Assembly (NCBI GenBank): GCA_018398815.1
Contig: CM031618.1
Coordinates: 56,691,633-56,755,632, forward strand
Direction of reading: 5' to 3'
DNA: 64,000 nucleotides
Origin: Conus ventricosus
Taxonomy: Eukaryota > Mollusca > Gastropoda > Neogastropoda > Conidae
The notes under the pieces are model-generated. The model saw nothing but the letters and a program-made list of their open reading frames with translations. It was not told the origin of the DNA and made no database searches. The position numbers and the translations under genes were made by a program. This document shows positions 24,495 to 33,741 of this stretch, piece by piece; position 1 is the first letter of the stretch, and each line of letters opens with the position of its first letter.

Positions 24495-26710
24495 CTCTCT
24501 CTGTCTCTCTCGTTTGTCACATTAAGCTAAAGTCACCTCCATGGAATTAATCTCGGTGCCAAATCAGGCTAAAGTCATCCCCATGGTAATAATCTTGGTG
24601 CGATTTTGCATTATTGAGTCATTTCATTAGAATCAGCTCATCTGACGACAGCATGTAGAGTTTAGTCTCTCCACGTTTTCCACCACGGAGAACACGAGTG
24701 CAGCATGGAATAAAACTGCACTCATGTCCTCCATGGTGGAGAAAGTAAACGGCGCATGTGATCAGCGTTTTGAAGCTGTTTGTCATATAAACACGCCAAG
24801 GCCCTGAGGCTGTTGTCAGGGTGTGCTACATTTATTTACATGCAGACACTTACGTATACATCCTTATTTGAGTTCCTTGTGCATAAAGCAGTTGGCCTTA
24901 ACCCACTTCAATAAGCTGCAGTGAGGCTTGCCGTTACGTACATGTGTTCAGGAAGTTTAATTCGTTGGTGTTGAATTCTTTCCCTTGCTAATGGACAGCC
25001 TCCCACCCCCACCACACCCAAGTATTTTATACCTCTTAAGGCAAACGAAAACTTGCAATTTACCAATGGAGAGAGTAGAATATGAACTTTGCTCGCAGTA
25101 TGCTTTTAAATACCTTTCAGCCAATACCAAAGTGCTGTTGTGACATAATACATGAGCATTTGTTTGTCCTATATGAAAGTCAAAGCTCTAGGTTTCTGAG
25201 CTCTTTATGCCAAAAAAAAAAAAACCATCTGTATTTTTAAAAGAATAAATCATTTTCCATAAGCTAGCAGGAGTAGGAGAAATGGGAGAGTATTTCTTAG
25301 ACTGCTGTCGCCCACACCAGGCACTCTGACAGAAAAGCTGCCATGCTGTTGTCAACAGCACACAGCATGACGTGAGAAAGTTTACAATTTTTTTTAACGT
25401 CTTCAAGGTCTGCAGTCTTTCAACAGATTGAAATCCATTGTGCAGTACGGTCTTTCAGACCTGACTACTGCTACGATTCGGCAGTAGCAACTACGTATTT
25501 GAGGGTTCTGCTACGGAGCTACGACGAGCGATAATTTTGCTACGTTTTTTTCAAAGTTAAAGTCGATCATGGCGTTTTAGTAGATTTTGCGCTTAGTGAG
25601 TAGAGCAGTTCCGTTAGACGCGAGTGTTGAGCGGACTCGGTTTTTCCTGTTCCTATCGCGCATGCGTGCAAGTCATTCAGTCTCTTCGAATCGATAATGC
25701 CGGCACCGGCGAGCGAAAGCGATTGTGAGAAGATTTCAACACCTCCACGACCTGGTGAAAGACGGTGTCTCGAGGGAAGTGAAAGTGGGCCGAGCAAATG
25801 TAAACGTAAAAGAGTTCGTGAGGCAGAGCAGACGTTTAGGCAAAGTTACACGGAAGAATGGCCATGCATAGTGAAAAGTCATAATGGCGATCCACACTAT
25901 GCCTACTGTAATTTGTGCAAAGTTCAGATCTCGGTGAAACACGGGGGCAGGAATGATGTCTTCAACCACGTAGAGATGAACAAACACAAATCCAACAATT
26001 GTGAAACAGAACAAAGCTATTGGATCGTACTTTGTTTGAAACCTGGCCGAGGTAGTGGCTACTGGTTAGAGGGTCTTGCTACTGGAAACAGAAGTCTGTG
26101 CTGCTGGAAATGGTTTGCTGATGTAGTCAGGTCTGGTCTTTAGTGAAAAACATAGATCTGGCAGGAGGGTTGGCACAACCAAACAGAAAGCAATGGCTGT
26201 GTTAAAAATGTCGTGCTTCACAGGTTTTCCCAGTTTTGACAAGCCTTGTACAGTCAAATGCTGGGTCTCAAAAAAAAAAATCGTTGACGTTGTGTCAGAA
26301 TAGTATGAACTGTCTTTCGTGTATGCACTCTTTAAAGGAAACTAGTTATGATACCACATGCGAATGCAGAAATGTTGGGTCTCTTGCCAGAGTGTGTGAC
26401 AGCACACTGTCTTTAACTCTTTCATTCCTACTTTTCTATGAACCGCTACTTCCTCTTGTTCCTAGATTCTTATAATACCAGTATTCCCTTCATTCCTGGA
26501 TTTAGAGAAGAAAAAAAAAAGAAGTGTAAAGTGAGAACTGCCACGTGTGCAGTAGCAAACCGGCCCGAATACAGCGGCAACAACTTTCCCACTCTGTAGG
26601 GGCCATCTGGCATCCATTCCATTCATAAACACTGCCACGCGAGCGACCCGGTCATGACGTGTACCGATGACGCGACTCGCGCAAAGTTCAAAGCGCTTAC
26701 CGCGAGAACC

Positions 26711-26746
<36 letters not shown>

Positions 26747-29700
26747 CCGGGCTGCAGGAAGGAAAGGAGGGATTTTGTGCTGCTCGGTTTTCTGGGCTGC
26801 AGGAAGGAAGGGTAGGATTTCTGCAAACCGGAAAACCGGGTTGTAGGGATGTAAGAGTTAAAGGAACTAGTTATGATACCACATGCGAATGCAGAAATGT
26901 TGGGTCTCTTGTCAGAGTGTGTGATGGCAGACTGTCTTTTTGTTGTCCAGGTCCTTACTACTGCGGTGTGGGAGCCAACAAGGTGTATGGCCGTGACGTC
27001 GTGGAGGCTCACTACCGCGCCTGCTTGTACGCTGGCGTCAAGATCGCTGGCTGCAATGCTGAAGTTATGCCTGCACAGGTATGCTTATGAATGTGAATGC
27101 ATGGTGCCGTCTCTGTACAGATGTCTTGTTTTTTCTTCAACTGTGCATTCTCATAACGTATGTATTGGTTTTGTGGTGGAAACATATTTCAGTTTCCAAT
27201 TGAATGTGCATCGTCCATAAATATGTGTATTTCTGCATGCTGTATTGTAAAATGGTTGATCTGCTCATCGTGATTTGCTTATTTTGTCATACTTCTGTAA
27301 ATTTTCATCAGGGAAAGATAGTGTAGCATATTATGCCTTGTGTAACATGTTTATCATCTTAGTGAACAAAGGAGAGTCAAAAGTTAAAATTTCCTCATAG
27401 TCCTTGGAAAATGGGAATTTGAATGCAACATTTCCACTTATTCCTTGAAAAAAGGAAATTATAATGGATCATTCATATGTCTCTTTCAAAACAGAAATGC
27501 CATAAGAATTTCAGTGTGACATTCTCACCTCGAGATACGAAAATCCCACCGTAATATTTCCTCTTCTGGAAAATTGGTATGAAAAAATCCCACTGTAAAA
27601 TTTCATATTGTTGAAAATTAGAAACCAGTGTTGATATTCTCACACGTTCCTTGACATACAGAAATACTAGTGTAACATTTCCACATGTCCACTGGAACAA
27701 TGGAAGAAATTCTAGTGTAACATTTCCACATGGCCACTGGAACATTGAAAAAAATACTAATGTAACATTTCCACATGGTTACTGGAACAATGAAAGAAAT
27801 ACTAGTGTAACATTTCCACATGGTTACTGGAACATTGAAAGAAATAGTAGTGTAACATTTCCACATGGTTACTGGAACATTGAAAGAATACAGTGTAACA
27901 TTCACATGTATGGGACTGAGAAACTGAGTACATTTCCACATGGTTACTGGAACAATGAAAGAAATACGGATGTAACATTTCCACATGTCTACTGGAAAAA
28001 TGAAAGAAATACTATTGTAACATTTCCACATGGTTACTGGAACAATGAAAGAAATACTAGTGTAACATTTCCACATGGTCACTGGAAGAATGAAAGAATC
28101 AAATACTAGTGTAACATTTCCACTTGGTTGCAGAAACAATGAAAGAAATACTAGTGTAACATTTCCACATGGTTCCTGGTACAATGAAGAATTCAGTGTA
28201 ACTCACATGTCGTAAATGAAGATCTAGTGTAACATTTCCACATGGTTCCTGGAACAATGAAAGAAATTCTAGTGTAACATTTCCACATGGTCACTGAAAC
28301 AATGAAAGAAATACTAGTGTAACATTTCCCACATGGTTCCTGGAACAATGACAACTTCAGCCGGAGTAACCCCTCCATGTCTTCCTCACACAGTGGGAGT
28401 TCCAAGTGGGGCCCTGCGAGGGCATCGAGATGGGGGATCATCTGTGGGCGGCTCGCTACATCATGCACCGCGTGGCCGAGGACTTCGGCATCGTGGTGAC
28501 CCTTGACCCCAAGCCCATGGAGGGTGACTGGAATGGTGCTGGCGCTCACTGCAACTACAGCACTCTGGCGATGAGAAACGCCGGCGGAGTCAAGTAAGTG
28601 TTGTGTGTGGATGGGGAGGAGGGGAGGGCAGAGAGTGGAATCAAGAGGCATGTGTGATACGCTGGCTGGGTATAATTTAAAAGTGGGATCGTAAGTGTGT
28701 GTGCGACTGTGTAAGTGTCGACTATCAGGTTGACATTTTATTGTAAAAGTGATGTTACCAGGTGAGAAAGAGTCATAGTGTGTGTGGCCTGGTGATGATG
28801 GCATTGGGAGGGAGAATGATGGTTTATTCGATATGATTTTATCCTGGCTCTGGCCGTTTCAAGTGTTCAGCACAATGAGGACTCTCACTTTCCTGTGAGT
28901 TCGCATGTTTCCAAGAAACAAAACAAGAAACTTGGAAGCAAAAAAAAAAAAAAGGGAAAGTACAGCCGAAAAAAGAAATGTGTATGTGGGCCCGGCAAGG
29001 GGATATGGAGTGGCAATTAAATCCGCAGAAACCCGGTGACATTTTCAGTTAAATGGCAGAAGGTACTGACAGTGCTAGATCTCATGTTAACTTCCCCACA
29101 CGAGCAGACGGTTTTTCATTTTCTCTGCCCCATAGGAATCAAAAATAATGTTACACTCTGACACTGTTGAACTTAAAGAGATGGACAAAGGTTTTCAAAC
29201 AAGTGGTCCAGGTAGTGGGATGACCAAAAAGTGGACAATATATCACTCATTGCTCAGAGGAAGCACATTTTCTTCTATGACTTCTCATGCGTGCTCAGAT
29301 TTTCTTCAATTGCACCATTTTGTATGCAATTTGAAATTTTTTCTGGAGGGATTGGGGTGTGGGTGATGGGGTCATGAGAATCCTTGTCCCTGATCTCCCG
29401 AGGAATTTCAGAGGTTTCTGCATTTCCTCATGGGAAGTCCAGGACGATGAAAATTGACAGTGTCAGTTGAGAGAGGGAGGAAAAGTGAAAAGAAGAAAAA
29501 AACCCAGCAATTTTAAAAAAAGAAAAAGGGCCATAACAATAACTCGGTGGTCTGTTTTTCTGGTAAGAAACTCTGTCAGCTGTTGTCTACACTTTCCTTA
29601 GATATCCTGGTGCCAACAGGACCTAGGACTAGGAGACAACGATACTAGCACTGTTGGTCAGAATGTTTGAGGAACGTTCTCGAGAGGTGCACCCGTTTAG

Positions 29701-30217
29701 TGACTGTAACTCTGTTGTGTGTATCCATATCACACATAGCTCTAGGTAGAAGCCGGCTGAGCTGAAAATTTCACAAATGAATACCTCTGATCAGAATCGG
29801 ACGTAATACTGCCATACCTGGACGTCTGCCACGCTAACTGCTACTCTTTCCGTGGCCAGGAGCTTCGTTGACTTGTATATGGAAATCAGAACCACAGCTT
29901 AACCTTTCTTCTTCTTGTTCATTTCCAGAGAGATTGAGAAGGCCATCGAGAAGCTGTCCAAACACCACGTGCGCCACATCAAGGCCTACGACCCCAGGGA
30001 GGGCAAGGACAACGAGCGACGCCTGACAGGGTTCCACGAGACCTCCTCCATCCACGACTTCTCCGCGGGCGTGGCCAATCGCGGCTCCAGCATCCGCATT
30101 CCCCGCCAGGTGGCCGAGGACGGCATGGGATACCTGGAAGACCGCCGCCCTTCCTCCAACTGCGACCCCTACTCCGTCACCGAGGTGCTTGTCAGGACCA
30201 CAGTCCTGGATGAGTAA
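6366..30217 (+). CDS. GLUL: Glutamine synthetase (glutamate-ammonia ligase), six coding exons
   Basis: This gene encodes the enzyme that joins ammonia to glutamate with ATP. Coding exons are 6366-6538, 20304-20464, 20988-21134, 26951-27078, 28394-28593 and 29929-30217. Visible family motifs, in order, are WIDGTGEG-like remnants (exon 1), [27 protein letters not shown] (metal-binding glutamates), [87 protein letters not shown] and [14 protein letters not shown]. Every intron obeys GT-AG and phases match across all readable junctions. Expected length is about 366 residues, normal for animal type II enzymes. Two problems stand out: exon 1 has several single-base indels inside a poorly resolved region, and exon 2 lacks one base. 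Both look like consensus errors but a pseudogene cannot be excluded. No targeting peptide is visible. Confidence 0.93.
8157..8623 (+). mobile_element. hAT-like element, left end plus zinc-finger fragment (right end not found)
   Basis: Copy B of the duplication continues past GTTCATGCTCT, while copy A switches here to CAGGGATGAGAAC, a typical CAGG-type hAT terminus, followed by repeated TCCGCCGTT blocks. Inside, ATG at 8404 opens [20 protein letters not shown] followed by WLEE, and after frame breaks [17 protein letters not shown], resembling the Cys-x2-Cys start of BED-like fingers of transposases. No matching right terminus was found before 9118, so the element is truncated or the copy A/B junction cuts it. 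Confidence 0.5.
8624..9117. other. Unassigned spacer between duplication copies
   Basis: A/T-rich, noisy DNA with no coding frame, no inverted repeat ends and no match I can see elsewhere in the window. A CCCCGGGGG stretch near 9087 recalls the G/C hairpins near the ends of the hAT-like elements but is too degraded to assign. Confidence 0.4.
9118..10271. repeat. Segmental duplication, copy B left part
   Basis: It matches 1958-3037 in order, sharing ATGTCCTGT, the TGTATTATATTTTTCC block, the GATCATGAAGTAAAG block, the poly-C run and the GT tract. It stops abruptly at TTTATTCCTTTTTA, where the LINE begins. The homology resumes at 16795. Confidence 0.85.
11640..12380 (+). pseudogene. LINE ORF1 (gag-like) remnant
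   Basis: The stretch retains patchy coding with zinc-knuckle-like pieces such as HCAICGGG (about 11918) and a downstream Cys-rich [15 protein letters not shown] segment. No uninterrupted frame remains. Its place before the endonuclease supports the gag assignment. It would have encoded the RNA-binding protein of the retrotransposon particle. Confidence 0.45.
12590..13260 (+). pseudogene. LINE ORF2, AP endonuclease remnant
   Basis: Pieces of the fold can be read across frames: SGGVA (about 12845), LQAVAARVSLH (about 12925), a TICSLYLPPS-like strand (about 12965) and [13 protein letters not shown] at about 13055-13095. GDFNxHN is the catalytic Asp/Asn/His motif of LINE endonucleases. At least five frame changes separate these blocks. 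Confidence 0.75.
13560..15010 (+). pseudogene. LINE ORF2, reverse transcriptase remnant
   Basis: Readable pieces, in order, are a PWFDSEIA thumb-up segment (13580), [15 protein letters not shown] (13820), NYRPxALNSCVC-like RT-0 (14290), [17 protein letters not shown] (motif A, about 14505-14555, with the first catalytic Asp), an IQNFLAR segment (14615) and [19 protein letters not shown] (about 14885-14945). The FADD-type motif C between 14740 and 14800 is unreadable. The enzyme copied the element's RNA into DNA at the nick; this copy is dead. Confidence 0.78.
15740..16130 (+). pseudogene. LINE ORF2, RNase H remnant
   Basis: The end of the domain is clear: a [24 protein letters not shown] reading across one frame change at 16050-16110, matching the His-containing turn and terminal Asp of LINE RNase H. 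An upstream block near 15755-15800 reads VGVAWAAYC, fitting the first strand. Confidence 0.65.
16795..19551. repeat. Segmental duplication, copy B right part (clean sequence)
   Basis: It matches copy A 3038-4400 and 6656-8156. Unlike copy A it has normal base composition, intact dinucleotide tracts (AC repeats at 18475-18625) and few homopolymer runs. It contains a degenerate repeat of about 30 bp at 17895-18060 and no coding sequence. It ends at GTTCATGCTCT, where copy A enters a hAT-like end. The whole copy lies inside intron 1 of glutamine synthetase. Confidence 0.88.
19552..20303. other. Glutamine synthetase intron 1, 3' end, with (TA)n tract
   Basis: There is no coding signal. A short duplication (GTGATGTAACGTTTG twice, 20095-20130) precedes an almost pure (TA)n run at 20162-20227, then T-rich DNA and the exon 2 acceptor. 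The (TA)n could extrude as a cruciform and leaves only 76 bp for branch point and pyrimidine tract. Confidence 0.8.
20304..20464 (+). CDS. GLUL: Glutamine synthetase exon 2 with one-base deletion
   Basis: The exon runs from ACTATCCTTGCAG to a GTGGGT donor. It encodes [16 protein letters not shown], then [16 protein letters not shown], and after a frame change [19 protein letters not shown]. The family sequence at the change is DPFRGG, needing CCCTTTCCGG; the window has CCCTTCCGG near 20398-20406, so one T is missing. Exon length is 161 nt where 162 would keep the flanking phases. The surrounding DNA is otherwise clean, so this is either a homopolymer error or a real lesion. A (TA)n tract ends 76 bp upstream and a long poly-C/T tract begins 55 bp downstream. 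Confidence 0.93.
20465..20987. other. Glutamine synthetase intron 2
   Basis: A 523-bp intron with a poly-C run followed by a T-rich run (20518-20563). Nothing else is recognised. Confidence 0.9.
20988..21134 (+). CDS. GLUL: Glutamine synthetase exon 3
   Basis: The acceptor is TTCATTTCAG and the donor is GTCAGT. After completing a split Glu codon it encodes [17 protein letters not shown], then [17 protein letters not shown] and [14 protein letters not shown], ending with the first base of a Gly codon. The two glutamates in IEQEY are the metal-binding residues of the family. The exon end and donor are echoed several times in the following 200 bp of intron (see findings). Confidence 0.96.
21135..22761. 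other. Glutamine synthetase intron 3, 5' part
   Basis: The first 190 bp hold degenerate repeats of the exon 3 end and donor (AAGGTCAGTTGAGC near 21131, 21221; variants near 21165, 21190, 21308). The remainder shows no coding frame or recognised element apart from short GT tracts near 21985 and 22180. Confidence 0.75.
22812..22886. repeat. Three consecutive G/C-rich hairpins near an element end
   Basis: The hairpins are CCAGGGGGC/GCCCCCTGG at 22812-22832, AAGGGGC/GCCCCTT at 22840-22856 and TCAGGGGGCG/CGCCCCCTGA at 22864-22886, each with a 2-4 nt loop. They sit 50-125 bp from the element terminus. A single related hairpin (CCGGGGG...CCCCCGG, 38052-38071) occupies the same position in the element at 33750-38118. 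Confidence 0.85.
23131..23433. repeat. Purine-rich (GA)n/(GGGA)n tract, about 300 bp
   Basis: The + strand is almost pure purine. Frames across it ([14 protein letters not shown]) are low-complexity artefacts. It can form H-DNA. It lies inside the hAT-like element. Confidence 0.95.
23436..23744 (-). pseudogene. Transposase N-terminal zinc-finger fragment (in element 1)
   Basis: The minus strand opens with a short basic leader and reads [19 protein letters not shown], then a KAYCV block, and after one frame change [20 protein letters not shown] and [15 protein letters not shown]. The layout (Trp-rich start, Cys pair, GGA-SLSDH, Arg/Lys) matches the BED-like finger that opens hAT-type transposases. 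The second expected histidine is replaced by Asn and the frame is broken. Nothing of the catalytic RNase H-like core follows. Confidence 0.65.
23993..25455. other. Glutamine synthetase intron 3, middle part
   Basis: This holds an (AC)n run (24442-24492), a pair of diverged 60-bp repeats (TAAAGTCA...CATGG...AATCT.GGTGC at 24530-24605) and a 90-bp hairpin (24668-24757). No coding frame is convincing. Confidence 0.75.
24668..24757. repeat. Long hairpin, about 36-nt arms, 12-nt loop
   Basis: The left arm TCTCCAC...CCACCACGGAGAACACGAGTGCAG pairs with CTGCACTCATGTCCTCCATGGTGGAGA with a few mismatches around the loop CATGGAATAAAA. It could be a tiny MITE remnant or a structured RNA; nothing in the sequence decides. 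Confidence 0.75.
25456..26135 (+). mobile_element. hAT-like non-autonomous element 2 (680 bp)
   Basis: Perfect 13-bp inverted termini: CAGACCTGACTAC at 25456-25468 and GTAGTCAGGTCTG at 26123-26135. The six bases GTCTTT flank both sides (25450-25455 and 26136-26141), giving a 6-bp target duplication. A secondary hairpin CTACTGC/GCAGTAG sits just inside the left end (25465-25486). It contains an uninterrupted zinc-finger reading frame. It lies within intron 3 of glutamine synthetase, about 800 bp before exon 4. Confidence 0.85.
25697..26143 (+). CDS. Small zinc-finger protein inside hAT-like element 2
   Basis: The frame starts at ATG 25697 with a 60-residue charged leader ([15 protein letters not shown], basic [11 protein letters not shown]) and continues with [32 protein letters not shown] and [16 protein letters not shown]. 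This is a complete Cys-x2-Cys / His-x4-5-His finger of the BED-like type found at the start of hAT-family transposases. About 45 unrelated residues follow, and the stop lies 6-8 bp beyond the element end. The catalytic domain is missing. The frame is intact, unlike the other three copies, so it could be translated as a DNA-binding fragment; expression is unknown. Confidence 0.5.
   Translation: MPAPASESDCEKISTPPRPGERRCLEGSESGPSKCKRKRVREAEQTFRQSYTEEWPCIVKSHNGDPHYAYCNLCKVQISVKHGGRNDVFNHVEMNKHKSNNCETEQSYWIVLCLKPGRGSGYWLEGLATGNRSLCCWKWFADVVRSGL
26332..26412. repeat. 81-bp direct repeat, left copy
   Basis: It shares AAACTAGTTATGATACCACA, ATGCGAATGCAGAAATGTTG and GGTCTCTTG-CAGAGTGTGTGA with the right copy at 26858-26938. 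The two copies are adjacent apart from the MITE inserted between them. Confidence 0.9.
26413..26861. mobile_element. TTAA-flanked MITE (piggyBac-type ends)
   Basis: TTAA stands at 26413-26416 and 26858-26861. Inside it, CTCTTTCATTCCTAC (26417) and GTAGGGATGTAAGAG (ending 26857) are imperfect inverted repeats with three mismatches. TTAA target duplication is characteristic of piggyBac. The interior (441 bp) is non-coding, with a poly-T run (26714-26746) and two copies of GGGCTGCAGGAAGGAA. It ends 90 bp before the exon 4 acceptor. Confidence 0.75.
26858..26938. repeat. 81-bp direct repeat, right copy
   Basis: This matches 26332-26412 with few differences and runs to within 13 bp of the glutamine synthetase exon 4 acceptor, so it supplies the natural branch region of that intron. 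Confidence 0.9.
26951..27078 (+). CDS. GLUL: Glutamine synthetase exon 4
   Basis: The acceptor TTTTTGTTGTCCAG precedes GT CCT TAC TAC, completing the split Gly codon. It encodes [28 protein letters not shown] and [14 protein letters not shown], ending in phase 0 at a GTATGC donor. The NAEVMPAQ glutamate is a conserved active-site residue. A MITE ends only 90 bp upstream. Confidence 0.96.
27079..28393. other. Glutamine synthetase intron 4, mostly minisatellite
   Basis: The first 340 bp are plain A/T-rich DNA. The rest is the 45-bp minisatellite, which reaches almost to the acceptor. Confidence 0.9.
27416..28352. repeat. Minisatellite, 45-bp unit, about 15 good copies plus decayed ones
   Basis: Units carry AGTGTAACATTTCCACATGG, a TACTGGAACAATGAAAGAAA block and small variants. 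The copies from 27416 to about 27640 are diverged; those after 27655 are nearly identical. Because 45 is a multiple of three, long frames open on both strands (for example 27651-28109); these are artefacts. Confidence 0.95.
28394..28593 (+). CDS. GLUL: Glutamine synthetase exon 5
   Basis: It follows TTCCTCACACAG and starts in phase 0 with [18 protein letters not shown]. It continues through [14 protein letters not shown] and [11 protein letters not shown], which holds the conserved ATP/glutamate-site loop histidine, to AMRNAGGV plus two bases of a Lys codon. The donor is GTAAGT. The 45-bp minisatellite of the preceding intron stops about 40 bp before the acceptor. Confidence 0.96.
28594..29928. 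other. Glutamine synthetase intron 5
   Basis: A 1335-bp intron with no recognised element and no coding signal besides the flanking exons. Confidence 0.85.
29929..30217 (+). CDS. GLUL: Glutamine synthetase terminal exon 6
   Basis: The acceptor is CATTTCCAG. The exon completes the split Lys codon and encodes [20 protein letters not shown], then [27 protein letters not shown] and [14 protein letters not shown], ending VLDE and TAA at 30215-30217. These blocks hold the flap glutamate, the nucleotide-binding arginines and the substrate-binding loop of the family. Compared with vertebrate enzymes the C-terminus is a few residues shorter, as is usual in molluscs. Confidence 0.97.
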
Positions 30218-33200
30218 GATGACACGCTGGAGCTGGACCAGAGAGAAGAGAGTGGGGGGGTGGTGTGGCGACCGAGGAGAGGGAAGGTCCTTGAACCGAG
30301 GGAGTTGGGCCACCTGGAGCTGCTTACATGATTGTTCATGGATTGGGTTTTTTTTTTTGGGGGGGGGGGGGGGGGGGTGGGAGGTTGGTGGATGAGTGGG
30401 AGGGGCTGTGAGATTTCCATTGATTTAAATGTTTGGAGAATGTGTTGCCAGTTTAGAGGATTTGTGCAGTAGATGTTTTTTTAAAAAAAAATTTTTTTAA
30501 CACTCCTCGAGACAGCTGGTCTGCTGAATGAGCAATATGCTGACCTTGACTGCCAGAGTTATCGTTCTTGGCGTGAGATGCTTTCCTTTTCATTTATTTT
30601 GTGTGTGTAAACCATCGACGAAAGAAATTCTGTGTGCAAGTGTCTCTTGGGGTGTAAACATTCTATCGTTTATAGACACATTGAATGCACATATATATTT
30701 TTTCCTTGTCGTAGAGTTAGTGCTAAAATGATGTATTTTTAAATTACGGTTTTTGCTTTTCTGCAGTTTTTTTCTTTGTGTTTTTTTTGTATGCCATTGA
30801 AAAAAGCGTTTCTTCACATTTAGAATTTATCAGGACTGCTGTGTGCTTTGGTTTAGGGGGAAAAAAAAAAGGGAAAACTTCATGGCAACTAATACCTATA
30901 TTGACAGTGGTAGCTGCTGTATTGCATCTTGTGCCGTCTTCAGGAGGCCCTTTTATCCAGGGTATCATTGTCAAGATGTTCCTCAGACTTGGCCTTATGT
31001 CTTCTTTTTTTCTGATTATTTACTTTGGATGGGGGAGGGGGGGGGGGAGTGGGGGGAACAGGGAGCTAGTGGAGAGCAGAGATGAAAATGTATGCAGACT
31101 GCTTGATTGCTACGTAATATTTCATTTTCAAATCATGGGACGTTTTCAAATCATAGCACCCAGATGGCAGCTTTCTTGTTGTCCCGCCCCCACCCCCAAT
31201 GACCTATCTTACTCCTCGACCCACATCCTTTCCACCGGGCTGATTTTGCCTGGATGGGTTTTAAAACTACCCAGACGCCCTCCAGGCTCTTGTGGTTGCA
31301 AGCTGTCTCCATTGGAGGTGTTGGTAGGTCTGTGAGGCGTATGGAACGTCGGCAGTATCATGTTCCACTCTCGTGAAGTGCTTTCTAACGACACTGCATT
31401 TAGACATCCCTCACCCCACTCCCCCACCCCAGTCAACTGCGAATTGACATTCATGTTGTTCTGGAAGACTTTTGATTTGTATTTCAGCACAGGGAATTCC
31501 ACAACAACTAGAGGACATTTAAAATAAGAGTCCATCTGTTTATACATAGTCTGCATGGAGGGACTGGCTTGTTGTTGGGGACATTCACTAGCTTGAAAAG
31601 TTCGTTTTGAGTGTGTATAATCCATTCTTACAACTGTAGGCAGTTCAACCTGCGCTGTGTGAATTGTGTTCTTCGATTTGGTGCATTTTTTTCTCTCTTC
31701 GGATTTGAGACGGGACCAGTCTAATCAACAGGGGTGTGGTTTTGTGGGGGGGTCTTTCTTTCTTTCTTTCAGACTGAAAAAGAAAGCAGGCTGAAAACTA
31801 TAGTGAAGATTCTCGGCGCCTTTATAGCTGCGGTTCTGGGCTTTCCAGCAAAAAGTTCAGTTTTGAAATCCATTGGCCTGCATGATGTTCACATCGGACA
31901 AGAAGAGCACGCGTAGCTGCATCTTATGCCTCGAGCCTGCCATGCTCCCTTACACAACGAACGTGAATTCTGCACTGGTCACTGTGCTGTACCAACGCAC
32001 AGTGCATGTGTTGAACAAAATGGTCGCTCCCTTTTGTCCTGCGTATCGGGAAGTGTAGCCGACTAATAATGAAAATTATTTCTCTTTGAAGTTCTCTTTC
32101 ATGTAAATCTGGGAAGGTGTAACTTTTTTTTTTCCTGTTTGGACATGAAACGGCAGATATTACAGTGTGTTTTTCACCTCCACCTCCAAATATTTGCTGT
32201 GATGGTGCATCAGATTCTTGATCGATGCTTTATCTTGCTGTTTTTCACCTCAAGTCTGAAATTTGTTGTGGTGGTGCATGAGATTCTTGCTCGATGCTTT
32301 ATTTGTGCACAATCAAGACAGCGGGGTTTGAAAATGTCAATGCGACTGGTGACCGTGAAGTGAGAGAGAGATGCAAACCATCCATAATTGGCAGATCTGT
32401 AAGAGTCGGCTGTACAGGACCTTTTTTTTTTTTTTTTTTTTTTGGCCAGCTAGTGAAGAAGAAGAAAAATTGTTAATGACTCGGATTTTATTGATCTTTG
32501 AGGTGTATCTTTTTTTAGGTCTTCTTGAAATAGATCAATTTAAAAGAATGAGCAAAAGATTTGTTAATTTCTGGGCCGGGTCAAAATATTTGTCGGGCGT
32601 ACAGATGGGGAAAATCCTTCAGCAGGCTAAGGGTAAAGAAGTTATATCTGAAGATTTATATACATATATTTCATAATGATTATAAATTTGTTTCTTCAGG
32701 TCTATGGAATATGTAATGAATACCACCAATGTAAAACATGTAATTTTTTTTATATTTTAAAATCATGTAACCTATGTTTGATTTAGTTGTGTGTGATAGC
32801 CATGTGTGTGTGTTTGCATTTGTGCTTAGAAAGATTTGAGCGTCATAGTGAGTTTGGCTGTAGATTGACTCTGTAGCAATAGAACTCATAGGGTACATGG
32901 AGAGTGCGAAAGAGTTTACGTTTTTCTTTTTCTTTTTTTAATTCCTCATTGCACAAGAACTGTCATAACGGATTTGTACGCTTGATTAACATGTTATGTC
33001 TGGAAATCTCAAATCCATCTCTCGTGTAAAACTGGTTTGTTCATTGATGTTTAAATCAATCCTGTGCAAGTCCAAACTGTTACAAAGTTAATGATTTGTC
33101 ACGGTGATATCCACTTGAGGGCATGCTTAACAGTGTATGAATTTTTTTATTTTTAACCCGTTTCATTAAACTCTGTTCATGTTCCCGGTGTACATTATTC

Positions 33201-33741
33201 AATATAAATGTATAGATGTATGAAATAGTCTTCCGTTTCTCTTTTTCGGTTCCGTTTCTCTTTTCTTTTTTTTTTTTTTTTTTTTTTTTTCCAGTTCAAT
33301 ACTAATTCAGGAATTATTTCAGTGTACTAACTGCCTGTCCTTAGGTTTAAGAAAAAAAAAAATCTTATGAAAGTCATGTCCGTTCAAGGACAGACGTTCC
33401 AGAATTCCATGCGGTGTCTTAATGGAACATGAGCTGTGTCAGAATCTGGCAAGCACGGTTTTTACTCTGTGATGGACTGAATTAAAGTAAACAAACAGTG
33501 GCAGCCGGTTTCAACTTGTCGTGGTGCTGTGTGTTGAGAGTTGCGTTATTACATGTTCCATTTCAGTTTTCTTCGACACGTCTTGCAACCGCTGAAATAC
33601 TCGCATACAAGAATGAATCCAGGGATTTTTTTTTCACATGCACATCGCTCCCCCCTTCCCCTCTCCTTTTACCCACCCCCCCCTCACCCAAAAAGAGAAT
33701 TATTGTATCTTGACTTCTGATGGGATTGACTGTGCCTGCTT
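30218..33741 (+). other. Glutamine synthetase 3' untranslated region and downstream flank
   Basis: There is no coding frame with protein-like composition. No AATAAA is visible here; the best polyadenylation candidate is ATTAAA at 33165-33170, followed by a TG-rich stretch (CTGTTCATGTTCCCGGTGT), with a second ATTAAA at 33481-33486. If the first is used, the 3' UTR is about 2.95 kb, long but not unusual for this gene in animals. The stretch also holds a G run (30359-30378), a poly-T run (32420-32443) and a longer one at 33264-33290. Confidence 0.5.

Noticed and set aside
27618..28184. 188-codon and 152-codon frames on opposite strands
   Set aside because: Both come from the 45-bp minisatellite; openness on both strands follows from the unit length.
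31209..31625. 138-codon minus-strand frame downstream of GLUL
   Set aside because: Composition is not protein-like and it lies in the presumed 3' UTR or flank with no motif.
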